Counted from the stretch's first letter, positions 49,009 to 61,290 are shown. The stretch is DNA of 64,000 nt from Gnetum montanum (GCA_015680685.1 MNCI01030661.1:4212-68211), one strand, 5' to 3'. Notes: generated by a model from the letters alone, not told the origin. Made by a program: numbers and translations.

Positions 49009-49700
49009 TTTTCTAATCTTTGAAAGATTAGGAAATTTATAGGGTTTTAGTTGCATGATCTTGTACTCCTCAGTCCCTTTTCTTATGATACCATCTAGAA
49101 GCTCTTCCCATGATTTGTTTATGGCCCCAATGTTGTTAGCATTGGCTTGATTGGTTTTATTGTAATCCTTGGCTTCATTTTGGGTTACAAGAGTTTCTTC
49201 TTGGAATTCCATCTTAGATCCTTGATTAAATTCAACATTTTTTACAGATAAAGGTCTAGTACAATCTCCATGGATAATACTTTCACCTCCCTCATAAAAT
49301 AGATGAATCTCCTAATGGATTGGAGAAGAAATTGTCCACAACTTGGCCAACCGTGATCCTCCTAAAATTAAGTCAAAGCCTAGTGTTTCTTTAGCAATTA
49401 GGAAATCAGTGGATGTGGGGAATTATTTTCCAGCCATGAAGTTCAATGTAATCAATCCTCTCACCACTACACATGATCCATTAAATGATTTTACTATGGA
49501 GGTGGAGGTATTATAGATATGTTTAACTAAGTCTAAGAATTCTATGATGGGAAAGGGAATTACATTTGTAGGTGCACCATCATAAATGTATATTTGATGC
49601 ACTTTGTATTAGCCAACTTTAATCATTATGAAGACAAGGCTTTAAATGCTTTATCACTCTATAGATTGGTTTTCACCTTACTATCATGAAATGTCAAGGT
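49009..49700 (-). pseudogene. Aspartic protease at the end of gag-PR, Tat copy 1
   Basis: Around 49620-49590 the - strand encodes IYDGAPTNVIPF, a retropepsin active-site loop of the Tat type (D-G-A). Downstream, VVVRGLITLNFMAG, PTSTDFLIA, GFDLILGGSRL and ISSPIHQEIHLFYEGG follow the order of Tat proteases. The frame continues acidic and hydrophilic to a stop at about 49009. Ending at this point without entering RT is what Ogre-like elements do. Confidence 0.65.
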
Positions 49701-51729
49701 CGTTGGCTTTGTTTCTTCCTTTGGTTGAGTGAGTTACCATCATTGCATGGATAGACTCTTCATTGGATGGGATATCCTCACTTCTAAAAATGGAAGTCAA
49801 CATCTTAATGAAGGCTTCATGGTGGATAGAGGAGATCATAACCAAGTCATATAAGTTTAATGAAGTATTCTTCTATTTTAATAAGAGCTTGACTTGCTCC
49901 ATGGAAATGAGGAATCCTTTATCATTGTTGGATGATTTCTTAATTTTGTTGGCTTTGACCTCCTCTATTCTACCTAGGATTTTTACCTCATGTTTTAACG
50001 TTTGTTGTTTTGAAATTTTTTTCCTTCTTAATTATATTTCCTAGCTTGACTAGTTGATGCAGTTTGAGCATTGGAGTCCATGGCTATGGTTGAAATTGAA
50101 GTAGGCTTCAATAGACCTACTTCCTTCTAGACATTTAGTTGATTAGTGTCCTTAGCCTTAGGCTTAGGAGCTAGCTTCTTACATTGTTTTAGGGGAAATT
50201 TCTTATTATTTAGTTGGGAAGAGGTTGAGGCATTAGCCACTAAGGAAGGACACTAGTTACCTTGCATTGTGTGTTTAGTAGTCATGGAAGGAGGAACTTT
50301 GAGGAAAAATGGTTCTTTGGAAGGTATAGGTGGTAGTATTCTTATAACAAATGGAATTTAAAGACTTGTAAAAGTTGAAATTTGTTAATTATAAGGATGT
50401 ATCCCTAGAAGTTTTGGGCTTGTCATGGATTTTGAACATGGAAATGATAAATGGATCATTATTAACATTAAGAGGATCATTGTACACCTACATTGACTAA
50501 TTTTAAGGCATGACTGGCTTAGATGTGTCTAGGTCTAGGACTAGCTTCCCACTATCTATCATCTTTTGTAAATCATCTTTTAAGGCTAAGAAAAAATTAG
50601 TATCATGACTAGGAAGGTGATGATTGTGGCAAAATTTGTCTAACTTGAAGTACTTGGGCATGAAAGGATCATCCTTTTTGGCTATGGTGGGATCCTTAGC
50701 AATCTCACATAGGCAATCATGCCTCTTATAAGCATCGTAAGATAGTTGATGTATTGAATAGTAATTGATCAAGAAGATCCAATGATTTCATAGGTAGTTT
50801 GTTATACTTAGACTGATCTTTTTATTTAAAGCTAGGATTTGGAGGATTAGGCATGGAAGCATTAGATGTTGATGGTTGAGGACCAGTGGTAATGGGTTTG
50901 GGTTGTGTCATTTTTTGCCTTGTCATTGTTTTAGGTCCTTTTGCCATTGTGGCCATGGCTACATGCACTTGTTTTCCCTATCTCATTTTGTATGGTGGTT
51001 TTTGTAGTTTATATAGGTGGGGTCATTGCTAGCTTCTATTGAATCTTCTATGTTCTTGACCTAGGAGAAGGCTTAACCAAGGGACTAGGAATCTAAATAA
51101 TAGAGCTTAGAATTGAAAAAGTTGTTAACCACCCTCTTAAATATTGTCAAAAAGTGCATTTCAAAGATGGGTTCAGGTATCTTGTTAAGGGTAGCATTCC
51201 ACCTTTGTATGAACTTTTCGACAAGTTCAAGGAGCCCCTATTTCACTTTTATGAGTTGGTCTAGCATTGTTTCAGGTTTCAAAATGTACTTGAAATGGTT
51301 AAAGAACTACTTTATCAAGTTATCTAGGGAAGAGATAAATCCTCTAGGTAACACTCGACACTAGTCCAAGGCTTTTCCAGTCAAAGATATGGGGAATATG
51401 TGCAACATGGTGTGTGGCTAACCTTGCAATAGTATACACTCAGAACAAAAGGTAATCAGGTGAATGTTAGGATCACCTTCATTTTTCTATTTGGTGAAGT
51501 GAGTGGTTTCGATGCCCACAAGAAGGGCTATTTGAAAAATGATAGAACTAATTGGATCATCTTGGTAGAAGTCCATAACCCTAATCATTTGTGTGGTACT
51601 AGCCTTAAGCATTTTTAGCTTATCAATAAGGCCTTAGATTAGTTTAAAAACTTGATCCATGTTCTATGGTGCTCCTCCAAGTTGCATTGGATGCATGGTT
51701 GGTTACATTGGTGGATGGATGGATTGAGG
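49701..51729 (-). pseudogene. gag: gag of Tat copy 1
   Basis: The gag domain (about 51640-51100) shows LLVGIETTHF, ISLTGKALD, RGFISSLDNLIKQ-like and LLELVEKFIQRWNATLNKIPE segments with several stops. A His/Cys segment near 50650-50600 (FCHNHHLPSHDT) is the Tat-type knuckle. The part below 50500 is Pro/Ser-rich and broken. A possible start (ATGTCCTCA) lies five bases from the LTR, which leaves no room for a primer site. Confidence 0.65.
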
Positions 51730-51733
51730 ACAT

Positions 51734-54400
51734 TGTAGCCACCAAAAACGTTAGTGGCTGGAACACCAAGAGGTTACTGGGCATACAACCTAACCTTGGA
51801 TCCATGTGAGGGTCATGTTGGAGAAAACAAAAATGGGATGCCCTGAATGGTCTAGCCAATTAGATAGGGACTTACACGGTGTACAATAACCTTTTGTAAA
51901 TGATTTTTTTAAAAAAATTGCATGTGGAGATTGAGAAAAAGAAATCATGGCACACGGAATAGTAAAAAGCATAACAAAGTATATGGCTAAGCAATAAATG
52001 TGAACCAATGCAAAATATAGTGAAATGAAATGAAATAAGCTTAAGTGAGAGAATGCACTACCCAAAAATTGGGGGATTTGATCTTTGTTTGGCTGAAGAA
52101 GGTGTACAACTGATGTGTAGTATGGATAGGCACAACTTACAATGTAACAGTATGATCACAGGTCCTTGATTGTTGCCAATGGCTTGCTAACAGGAACCAA
52201 TGAGCTAGTGCTTGTTGGGCTAAGAGGGATCCTAGAAGTGCAACTATTGGGGTTTGCTGTTTGTCAACCTTTTGCTTGCCAGTCTCTTTTTCAAAGCCAA
52301 TAGCTAGAAAGCCAAATGCAAAAATGCCAATCTCCAATCGCAAGAAACCCAAGTCAAGAAGCCAAAAATGCCAGAAGCCAACTCTCAAAAGACAACCCTT
52401 TGAACATTGTTCACTGGGGTATTTATAGAGTTAGAAGTGAAAGAGAGATGTGGTTTGGATGGCATGTGTCTTGGGTTCCACATGGTGCAAATGTGGATGT
52501 GCCATACTGTTGTGTAATGCTATGTTGCAGTGTTATGCTGGTGTGCTACGCTGTAGTGTAACAAGGCTAGACGTGAAACCTGCTAAGCTATGACCATACT
52601 ATTCAAACTGCATGTGCCAGAATCTAGGGAACTACCATGTTTTTATAGAAAATGCCAATGTCAAATGAAAAGTGGAGCCTATGCTCTAGGACTATGCCTT
52701 CCCTGCTCTTGCGAGTAGGGTCAAGCATAGGAACCACTTTGGGAATTAACAAGGGGATGAAAAATGAAGAAAACTGCTAGTCTTGTCTATTGAAGAGATG
52801 CTAGAGTAGAAATGACCATTCTCGACAAGTTCTGAAGCTGCTGGAGATGTCCTAGTGCTTCCACGCGAGTGTTACACTACCAACACTACCCAGCGTATCA
52901 GCGTAGCATAAACACCCACATACTACATTGTGCTATGTTGCGTAGCATAGCTGCAAATCTTGAGATAAATATTGCCAAAAAATTGAAGATACCCCTCTGA
53001 GGTGTGGCTAGACAAGCAACTTTAGTGATTGGAAGCCTTGCTTTTCATGTTGAAAGCTCCTAGGACTTGTGGACTTCATCCTTGGGACACTTTTGAGCTT
53101 TGTGTCCTTGCTACGCTGTGCTATGCTATGTAGTGTAGTAGCCAGTGTGACATGAATCCTTGCTTAATCTACAATTTTTTTGTTAGGAAACTTTCTTTAG
53201 AGCCTAAGAGCAAAGTGGGACAGGTAGTCTTGGAGGTTAGAGCATGGCCAAGTGCAAGTCTTTTGTTGGTGCAACTTGATAGAGGACCTTCGTGTGTTTT
53301 GACCCTACTACGCTATGCTATGTTGTGTAGCATAGCACAGTGTAGCACCTAGTTTAGCTTGAATTCTAACTCACTTTGCAAATTTTTTATCATAGGATGT
53401 CGATCATGTACTAGAGTGTTAGTAGAACAAGCACTTTTGATGATTTAGGCATGAGAAATTATGTTTACTCCATGAAAATAGTCTAAGCAGAAGTATTGTC
53501 TTAGTAGAGCCCTGCTACGTTGTGCTATGCTACACAGCATAACACTCAAATGAAGATGAATTTTGATGAAATTTGCCACATCCTCCTACATCATGTTAAT
53601 CATGCTTCAAGGATGAAGCGGAGCAGATATCCTAGAGGGCTAAATCATTGTCAACTACATGTTTGGCACTTGATCAATCTCCACTTGGCATGCTACGCTA
53701 TGTAGCATAGCATAGCATAGCAGGTCTCATACTTAGAAAACTTGCCAAACTATTTAGTCCATCCTAAACACTTTTGGAAACTCCTAGCCTGGTCCTTGGG
53801 TATACTGTCAACTAGGTCATGTGTCAAGCTAGGCAAGCTAGAGGGTGTAGCAAGCTTGTCAGCCTGAGAGATAGAAATTTGTTGGACTATACGATATACC
53901 CCTAGTACCTCTTTCATGCAAACTGGACTCCTCGCTAGGTGTTGTATTGACTATGCTGTAGAGGGTGGTAGGTAGACTTGGAAGTGGCTTCGTAGGCATT
54001 AGGACTTCTGGGGTGCCATGTTGTCTACATAGTCTAGCATGATACTACACTTACAGAGATCCTTGCCCAAATTTTGGGACTGTGCTGAATCATGAGTCCC
54101 AAAATTGATGGTGTTTCAATGGCTCCTCTTTGTTGACGCCTAGAGGATCTACCTGAGAGACATCGACAAAGAATATGAAATACCATGAAGAACAAGATGG
54201 TAACACTGCTCTTCAGTGCCTACTAGGATGATGGTTTGCTATGTTTGAGAGTACTTGGAGGGTGATGTAGGATAGGGGACAACGGATGGATTTTAGAAAA
54301 TAGGGTTAGGGAAGAAATGAATGTAGAATGTGATGCTATGAAAATTGTTGTCATAGTGTGATCCCTTGTTGGAATGCTTATGAGGGAGTTAACACGCATG
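51734..54400 (-). repeat. 5' LTR of Tat copy 1 (right edge approximate)
   Basis: In + reading it begins TGTAGCCACCAAAAACGTTAG and aligns with 54937 onwards: TTGGATCCATGTGAGGGT, GGTATTTATAG, GGATG(G/C)CATGTGTC and repeated TGCTACGCTATG words occur in the same order in both. A TATA box (CTATAAATACCCC, - strand) lies at 52417-52428. Homology is clear to about 53900 and fades after that. Confidence 0.65.
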
Positions 54401-54936
54401 GGTGTGTTTCCTTTTGGACCTTGACCTCTCACTGGAGTGCTTAGAGATGGTCAATTTATGGCCAAAATGATTGCAAAGTAGCTATCATGCCATTTTTTTA
54501 AGCACTTATCCTTTTTTAGCCTTTTTGTGTTTTTTTCTTCTTCATGTTTTTTGTTGCACACCCACGTTCAATTGGAGGTAATCTTATTGTTGTTGTAGGA
54601 TAGGTGTTTTCTCCTTGAGATGAGCTTTGTTACATCCATGTGGGGCTTTGACCTGCATACAGAGACTTCCCATGGGACGAGTTATGTTACATCCATCATG
54701 GACTTGGTGGTTGGGCATGTGCAAGGGCTTTATGAGCATCAGGGAAGCTTGTGAAGAAGATATGGGAAATTGTAAGTATAGGGAATGGAAACTGATTTGG
54801 TTGAAGGGAGAGTAGGATATGCACTCTCAAGTAGATAAGCTAATCAGAGTAGCCACTTTGGAACAATGTAGTATCTTTCTCTCATGGTGAAACACATCCT
54901 TGAACGACACCATCTTGGCTTTTATCCTACAAAAAC
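54401..54936. other. Spacer between the two Tat LTRs
   Basis: No clear feature. It may include the undefined 5' edge of the copy 1 LTR. A TTACATCCATGTGGGG/TTACATCCATCATGG pair near 54630 and 54688 is a small direct repeat. Confidence 0.35.
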
Positions 54937-57100
54937 TGTAGCGACCGAAAACGTCGGTGGCTAGAAACACTGAGAGGCCATTAGTTAGACAGTCTTAACC
55001 CTGGATCCACGTGAGGGTTTTGCTAAATTAAATGGAAACGAGATGCCCTGAACGGTCTAGACGATCAGACATGGACTTAATCGGTGTCACTAAACCTTTT
55101 TCAAACGTGTAATTTGAAAATAATATTTATAACGTAAAGTAATAATTATTATATGCGAGGAACGAAAATGATGTAAAATGCAATGATAAACAAGAGAATA
55201 AAGTAAACTAAAGTTAAGAAATGCACCACTTCAAGCTTACAGCTTTACTTTATCAAGGTGGATACAATCGGTTGTGTGACGTTGGGAAGCATAGAGATCC
55301 CAAAAGTAACCAAGATGTTCAAAGCAAGCCAATTGTATGCTCGAACGTGGATTTAGGAGGTAACGATGCAAAATGTTACAAAGGCAATAGCAAGGAGCTT
55401 ACAGAATGCCAAATGGGAATGCTAACTGTTTGATTTTTTTCAACTTGCCAATGTTAATAATGCTCAAGATTGTCAACCCTGCTAAAATTTGCCAACCAAT
55501 TTTTTTAATTGAATTGCCAAACACAAATGCCAAAAACGCTCAAAATTGCCAATGCTTCTCAAATTTTCCAACCCCTTGAGCCTTGCTCGTCAGGGTATTT
55601 ATAGGGCTAGGAGCATGTGAAAGATGCAATTTGGATGCCATGTGTCCTGGACCCACAAGGTGTTGATGTGTCCATGCTGCATGAACATGCAAAGCTGATT
55701 GATTGACAAGCTTGCCATGTTGCAATTACACTATCGAAACTAGAGATGCTAGGATGAGGTGTGCCAATGATGCAGGTAAGGAGTGAAGCACACCAATGTA
55801 GCGTAGCTACCTACTACGCGATGGGGTGTAGCTTGTTCGCATAGTGTAGCTACTTGCTACATTATGCTATGCTGAGGAGCATAGCATGTTAGCTTAGCGT
55901 AGCTGCTTGCTATGTTGTGCTACGCTATGTAGCGTAGCATAGCATAGCCACCAGTTAGAGGAAGAAAATTGCATTGGAGCTAATTGCAGGTGCTGGAAGC
56001 CTTTGAAATGTATTGGTTGGTTCTGCATGTTTGCTACACTCTGCTACGCTATGTAGCATAGAATAGCGTAGCAGCTAACCTTAACTATGATCATGCTGAA
56101 AATCTAAGACCCTTATTATTTACAATGTGAAGACTTTGAACTTGTTGATCCTACATTTTGAGATGCCTTTTATCATTCTTTGCATTATCACTATGCTATG
56201 CTATGCTGTGTAGCATAGCAGCCATGATAGCCTGCTTTTTTCTTGATTCGCCACTTTTCTGGTAAGAGAAGTTCTGTTGAAGGAGTTGAAGTTGAACTAG
56301 ACAATTGATTTTGAAGGCTGGAGTGCTTGCCAAATGTAGTTGGAATCACTAGACAAGCTAGGCCTTTGTGTCTTGCCTTTGCTACGATGTGTTATGCTGT
56401 GCAGCGTAGCATAGCGTAGCGCTTTGTCTTGCAATAGTTCACAGTTGATTGCTTGAACAACTATCTCTTGAGGCCTGCTATGCTACATAGCATAACGTTG
56501 TGTAGCAAACTTCTTAACTAGAAAACTTGCTGAATTGTTTTACGCAGCTTGAGCATTGCTGACAACTCCATGCATCGTTTTTGAGTAGGCTATCAGCTGG
56601 ATGAACTACCCAGGTGGGCAGGCTGGAGGGTTCATTGAGCCTGTCAACACTGGGAGTAAAAAACTTGCTAATCTGGATAGTCTAAACTTAGAGCATCCAT
56701 CTCCTGGAGAACTACCATGATGCTACTTAATTCCAAGAACCTAGTGAAGCAAGAATGCCTTGAAAATTTAAGGTGTTTCAAACATAATAAAGAAAAAACT
56801 AGAAAAAGCAACCATCAAGTGAAGTGAAGGAAAATTCCTAGTTTCTTGGGACATTGCCAAGGTGGTAAGTGTTGTGTCTGACATATGTGATGTCCAAAGT
56901 AGGAAGGCTAGTGCAGGTTTTGGCAGCAATAGGCTAGAAAGTTTCAATAGCCTCGTCGACAATGGGCACTAAAGAGGCTAGGAGCGATGATGATGCAAGT
57001 GCTCAGGAATCCCTACCAAAGGCAACTGTTATGAGATCCAGTTGTAAGATGAAAAGACTAACAATTGAATGCCTTTTTTAACTCTGGTGATGGTGAGGGC
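54937..57100 (-). repeat. 3' LTR of Tat copy 2 (right edge approximate)
   Basis: In + reading it starts TGTAGCGACCGAAAACGTCGG and keeps CpG sites that are TpG or CpA in the 51.7 kb copy. The TATA box is at 55594-55605 on the - strand. It holds the richest cluster of GCTACGC palindromes (55795-56510). Homology with copy 1 fades after about 56700. Confidence 0.65.
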
Positions 57101-57424
57101 TAGAGGATAGCAACATTGTGGCTAGGCCACAATAGTGTTGGGACTCCAGCAGTAGGTGTTGATGGCGAGATCTATGATTAGGATGATTGGTTGTGGTAGC
57201 AATAGCTCCAGAGGGTCCACAAGATGTTAAAAAACATCTCCAAAAGATCAACAAGATGCCAGGGGTGATAATGTTCCATGTGTCCCATAGGGTTTTTCCT
57301 TGGCAACATGAACTTCATTCTGGAATTGCAACATCCCACCCCATTCGCCTAGGAGGCTTGAAGATGTGCACACTCACTTGTTCACAGGGTCATACATATG
57401 AGCTAGGTGGTGTTGCACTGCGAA
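57101..57424. other. Region between the 3' LTR and the tandem array of Tat copy 2
   Basis: An open stretch on the + strand (57187-57429, 80 codons) runs here. It resembles nothing I know and is probably chance. A polypurine tract could not be placed. Confidence 0.3.
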
Positions 57425-57715
57425 CCTAGTTTAAGGTCTTGGTAGATCCTTGGATGTATTAGTTTAAGGTCCTAGTAGACTGACGCACTAGTTTAAGGAC
57501 CTGGTAGACCACTATGCTAGTTTAATGTTGTTGCAGATGGTGGATGACCAGTTTAAGGTCGTAGCGGACCATGCTATGGGTGCCAGTTTTATGTCATGGC
57601 CCAAAGATGTGTTGTGCTAGTTTAATGTCATAGCAGACGTTCTATGCTAGTTTTACATCATAATGGATGATCTGTTCCAGTTTTACATCGTAGTGGATGA
57701 TCTGCTTACCTTGCT
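57425..57715. repeat. Tandem repeat downstream of integrase (AGTTTAAGGTC unit)
   Basis: About nine units of 30-40 bp, each CTAGTTTAAGGTCNTNGTAGACC or the variant CTAGTTTTACATCGTAGTGGATG. It starts 25 bp beyond the integrase stop. The same core appears in the array on the other side of pol. Confidence 0.8.
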
Positions 57716-57739
57716 TTATGTTCAGCGCACTCTTGCATA

Positions 57740-58869
57740 TCAAGCGTAATATGGATTCAGGTACAAGTGGTTGATGGGATTCAGAAATTCATTACCATCT
57801 ACATCAGCCAGCTTGAATGCCCCATTTTCATAGGATCTTGTGACTATAAAAGGGCCTTCCCATTTGGCTAAGAATTTTCTCACAAGCTCATGACCGGCCT
57901 TGAGGACTAAGTCCCCCTTTTTGATTGGTCACTAGTATAGATTGTAGTGATGTATCTGTCGTTGTTTTTCTTTGATATCATTTGATGTAGCCAAGTGTTT
58001 GGGCATGCTCCTCCTCTATGAATTCAAGATCAATGATCCTCAACTCATTGTTTTGAGCCTCTTCCATGACATTTCAAAGGATCATTTAAAGTGATGGAAC
58101 CTGCAATTCAAGAGGTAATATCACTTCAGATCCGTACACAAGACTGTATGGAGTCTTACCTATAGCTATTATGGATGTTGTATGGTAAGCCCAAAGCACG
58201 TAGAGGATTTGCTTGTGCCATCGTCTTTTGCTGCTTCTAAGCATCTTTTTTAAAAGGTTGATAATGACTTTATTGGTTGCCTCTGCTTGACTATTTTCTT
58301 GGGGGTAGTATGGCAATGAGAAAGAATGTTTAATACCAAGGTTTTCGCAAAAGGCTTTGGTTTCTATGCTACTAAATTGTGGCCCGTTGTCAGTAACAAT
58401 AGTCATGGGAAGGCCAAATCATGTTACTATATTGTCTAGAATGAAATGGAAAACTTGTTGGGACATGGTCTTTTTAAGGGGAATAGCTTCTACCCATTTT
58501 GTGAAGTATTCAGTTGTGGTNGAGGGGAATAGCTTCTACCCATTTTGTGAAGTATTCAGTTGTGGTAATAATGAAACTATGCCTTATAGAAGACTTAGGT
58601 GTAATGGATCCTATGATGTCTAGTTCCCAATGTTGGAAAGGCCATGTGATCTGTGTAGTATGTAATTCAGGAGGTGATACGTGTATAAGGTTCTCATGGC
58701 GTTGACACACATCACATGTTCTAACCTTGGCAATGAAATCACACTCCATGCAAGGCCAACAGTAGCCTAAACATATGGTTTTTTTCTCATAGCCGTGGGG
58801 ACTATGTGCCCTCCACACAATCCCCATGGACTTGGTGAACAATTTTTTACGCTTCATCCCCACTAACAC
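57740..58869 (-). pseudogene. Integrase of Tat copy 2
   Basis: The finger region (58869-58650) has CDVCQRHENL. The core shows all three acids: WELDIIG, VTDNGPQFSS and NSQAEATNK. RRWHKQILYVLWAYHTT and GKTPYSLVYGSE follow. The C-terminal domain (to the stop at 57742-57740) shows GDLVLKAGHELVRKFLAKWE, GAFKLADVDGNE and NPINHLYLNPYYA, typical of Tat integrases. The N at 58521 and its 44 bp duplication break the frame only artificially; without it the frame runs through, except for one stop before GLPMTIVT. Confidence 0.88.
58477..58566. other. Assembly join: 44 bp duplicated around N at 58521
   Basis: 58477-58520 and 58523-58566 are identical, separated by N and one base. It lies inside integrase. 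Confidence 0.85.
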
Positions 58870-58939
58870 AAGCTAGAAATATCCCATCATAAGAGCATTT
58901 TCATAGAGTGTTGTCTCCTATAAGGACATATTGCCAAGC

Positions 58940-59578
58940 TCATTTTTGTAGTGCATCCCTTTGGGCAGGTGTCAAGTTGCATGGTGGTTCACCATGTTGA
59001 AGGAATGCTTTAATGTTGTCATACCATTCTTGAGTATCCATTGCACTTATAGATGCAATGTGTAGCATGTGAATGATAGGATCAGTGCATTCCACTATCA
59101 AAGTAGGCAAGGTAGCAAACATATGTGATGGCATGCTTAGTGCTAACGTGGCTAATGAATCTGCTATAGTGTTTTCACTATGGGGCACATGTTGGATGTC
59201 TAAGGTTACGAACTACTTTAGCAAGCGCTTAGCCAAATCATAGTAAGGTTATAGATGTTGTGCTTTGTAAGCATATACTTTTGTTACTTGGTTAACAACT
59301 AGTTGTGCGTCACCTCGAATCGCTAGGCTTTGGATTCCCAACTCTCGGGCTACTAAGATGCCCCTACGGAGACCCTCATATTCCACCACATTGTTTGTGC
59401 AAAGGAATGTAAAGTGATATGTGAAAGGTTGGATCTCCCAAGAGGGGAATGTGAGAACCACAGTGGCACTACTACTTTGTGTATTTGAAGCCCTATCAAA
59501 GTGGAGAATGGCTTCGAAGTCTGTTGGTACTTGGCTTATGCTATTAACATGTTCATCTAGGAACTCAGGTTCTATCAC
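58940..59578 (-). pseudogene. Additional RNase H region of Tat copy 2
   Basis: 59578-59249 encodes LHFDRASNTQSS, FTFLCTNNVVEYEGLRRG, AIRGDAQLVVNQV; FD, E and GD are the RNase H acids. The frame continues after a shift (59188-58940) with SENTIADSLATLALS, the domain end, and a linker to integrase. This second RNase H, of the archaeal-like type known from Tat elements, separates this family from the Athila-like elements on the left. Confidence 0.82.
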
Positions 59579-59599
59579 TGCTAGGTTATTGATAGGTGA

Positions 59600-61268
59600 G
59601 GCTGTAAGTTGCGTAGCTATAGCTTGGCCTTTTATTGATGGTTGTGCTACATACTATAGGTCAAATTTAGTGGTTATGGCCTTCCATCAAGCTATTCTAC
59701 TACTTTCCTATATGTTGGTTATAATAGCCTGAAGTATGTTATTCTTGCAGATGATGCTTACTTGGCTATGAAACAAGTAATGCCTCAATTTCTTAAGTGC
59801 AAATGCTAAAGCGAGAAAATTTTTCTCTACTTTTTTGTATTTGGCTTCATAAGCTATCAAGGCATGACTTAGGTAATAGACAAGGATTTTAGAATTGTCA
59901 CCTCTTTTGGCAAAGTAAGGCAACGATATATGTGTTTGAGGTGGCAAGGTAAATGTAGAACGTCTTGTCTCTCTATGGAGGGTAAAAAGTGGGGAGATGG
60001 GCAAGCTCCTTCTTCAAGTTATCAAAAGCTTCTTGACATTGATTTGTCCACTCAAAGTTGACACCCTTTTTAAGAAAGTGTTGCATTGGGTGCAACTTGT
60101 TAGTTAATCTTGCGATGAACCTTCTTATGAATTGGATTCTACCTTGTAACCTGTGCAAATATTTAAGGTTTGTAGGCAGTGCTAAGTTAACAATTGATTT
60201 AACTTTATTAAGATCTACATGTATCCCTATTTCTAACACTACAAAACCTAACATGTGTTTGGTTTTGACTCTGAAAATGCATTTTCTGGGGTTGAGGCGG
60301 AGTTCATGCCTGTGACAACATTTAAGGACCAGGTTTAGGTCATTTGCATGGTTAATAGATTTTTCAAATTTGACAGCTATATTGTCCACATAATCATTTA
60401 GCTTCCCTAACAAGTAATCACTAAAGATGTACATCATCACCTGCTGATATGTAGCTCCTACATTCTTTAGCCCAAAGGGCATCATTGTGTAGCAGAAAGT
60501 TCCCCAAGGGATCATGAAAGTAGTTTCCAATTGATGCTCTAGGTTTATGCAGATTTGGTTGTAGCCTAAGAACCCATCCATAAAGGATAGTAAGGCATGA
60601 TTAGCCATAGTATCAATGAGTTGGTTGATGCTAGGCAATGGGAAGTCATCCTTAATTGTTGCCTTGTTTAGATCTCAAAAATCTATACAAATTTGTATAC
60701 CTCCTGTTTTCTTAGAAACTACAATGATGTTTGATACCCATTCCAAATAATCAATTCCCTAGATGAACCTAGCTTGATAAAGCTTAGTGATTTCATCATG
60801 TACAGCTAATGCGATCTCTGGTTTGATCTTGTGGGCCTTTTGTTTGATCACCTTGACACACGAGTCTAGTATGATGTTGTGTTGTATAATATGTGTGTCT
60901 AAGCTTGACATATCTTCGTATGACCATGCAAACACTTTGATGTTGTCCTTGAGGACTCTCGAGATGTTTTGTTTAATTTGTGACTCTAGTAATGAGCTAA
61001 CATTTAGCATTCTTGCCTCCCCTTTGGATGTATTCATAGGGATTTCAATAAGGGATTCCTCAGTTACATCCTCGACCTCTTAATCTAAGACCTGGACTAG
61101 GTGTTTAGGCCAATCCAGGGATGTTTTTGAGGATGCTATGGAAGTGTCACAAGAGGATGGTTCAAAGTCTAATAGCTCTACATTCAAGCATTTTGTAAAC
61201 TTGCCATGAGGCCCTATCAGAGTTAAGGGTGAGCAGAGATCATCATAGGAAGCTATTTTCCAAGCAAC
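59600..61268 (-). pseudogene. Reverse transcriptase and first RNase H of Tat copy 2
   Basis: A leader (61268-61080) follows a splice acceptor. 61037-60759 shows VFAWSYEDMSSLD and ALAVHDEITKLYQARFI. The palm (60638-59973, 221 codons, the longest open frame of the window) has LLSFMDGFLGYNQI, FMIPWGTFCYTMMPFGLKN, NDYVDNIAVK and LRLNPRKCIF, ending in the thumb with FEWTNQCQEAFDNLKK. YVDN replaces YVDD, so this copy would be catalytically dead. 60004-59708 (ILVYYLSHALIAYEAKYKK) is the connection or first RNase H. Confidence 0.88.
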
Positions 61269-61290
61269 CTGCAACAACAAACAAATAAAA
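61265..61290 (-). promoter_or_regulatory. Probable 3' splice site in front of the RT frame
   Basis: On the - strand TTTATTTGTTTGTTGTTGCAG lies with AG at 61270-61269, followed by GTTGCTTGGAAAATAGC. The pyrimidine-rich tract is good, and it sits at the exact point where the RT frame opens. Ogre elements remove an intron between protease and RT, so this fits; splicing itself is inference. Confidence 0.5.

Larger units (their letters stand above)
33530..54400 (-). mobile_element. Tat/Ogre-like giant element, copy 1 (5' half, interrupted by G)
   Basis: Reading the - strand: 5' LTR (about 54.4 kb to 51734), gag (51.7-49.7 kb), protease (49.7-49.0 kb), copia element G as an insertion, antisense cargo genes (42.3-37.15 kb), tandem repeats (36.8-35.0 kb), and RT-RNase H (35.0-33.5 kb). 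Integrase and the 3' LTR are missing. The order from the cargo to the RT matches copy 2 at 57.7-64 kb, and the LTR matches that of copy 2, so I read these pieces as one element. The right edge of the LTR is approximate. Confidence 0.6.

Noticed and set aside
51734-51760. tRNA-Asp primer site for Tat copy 1
   Set aside because: The bases next to the LTR end do not match tRNA-Asp or any other primer I can name.
57187-57429. 80-codon + strand frame MVVVAIAPEG
   Set aside because: No similarity that I recognise, no splice or promoter context, and it sits between an LTR and a tandem array.
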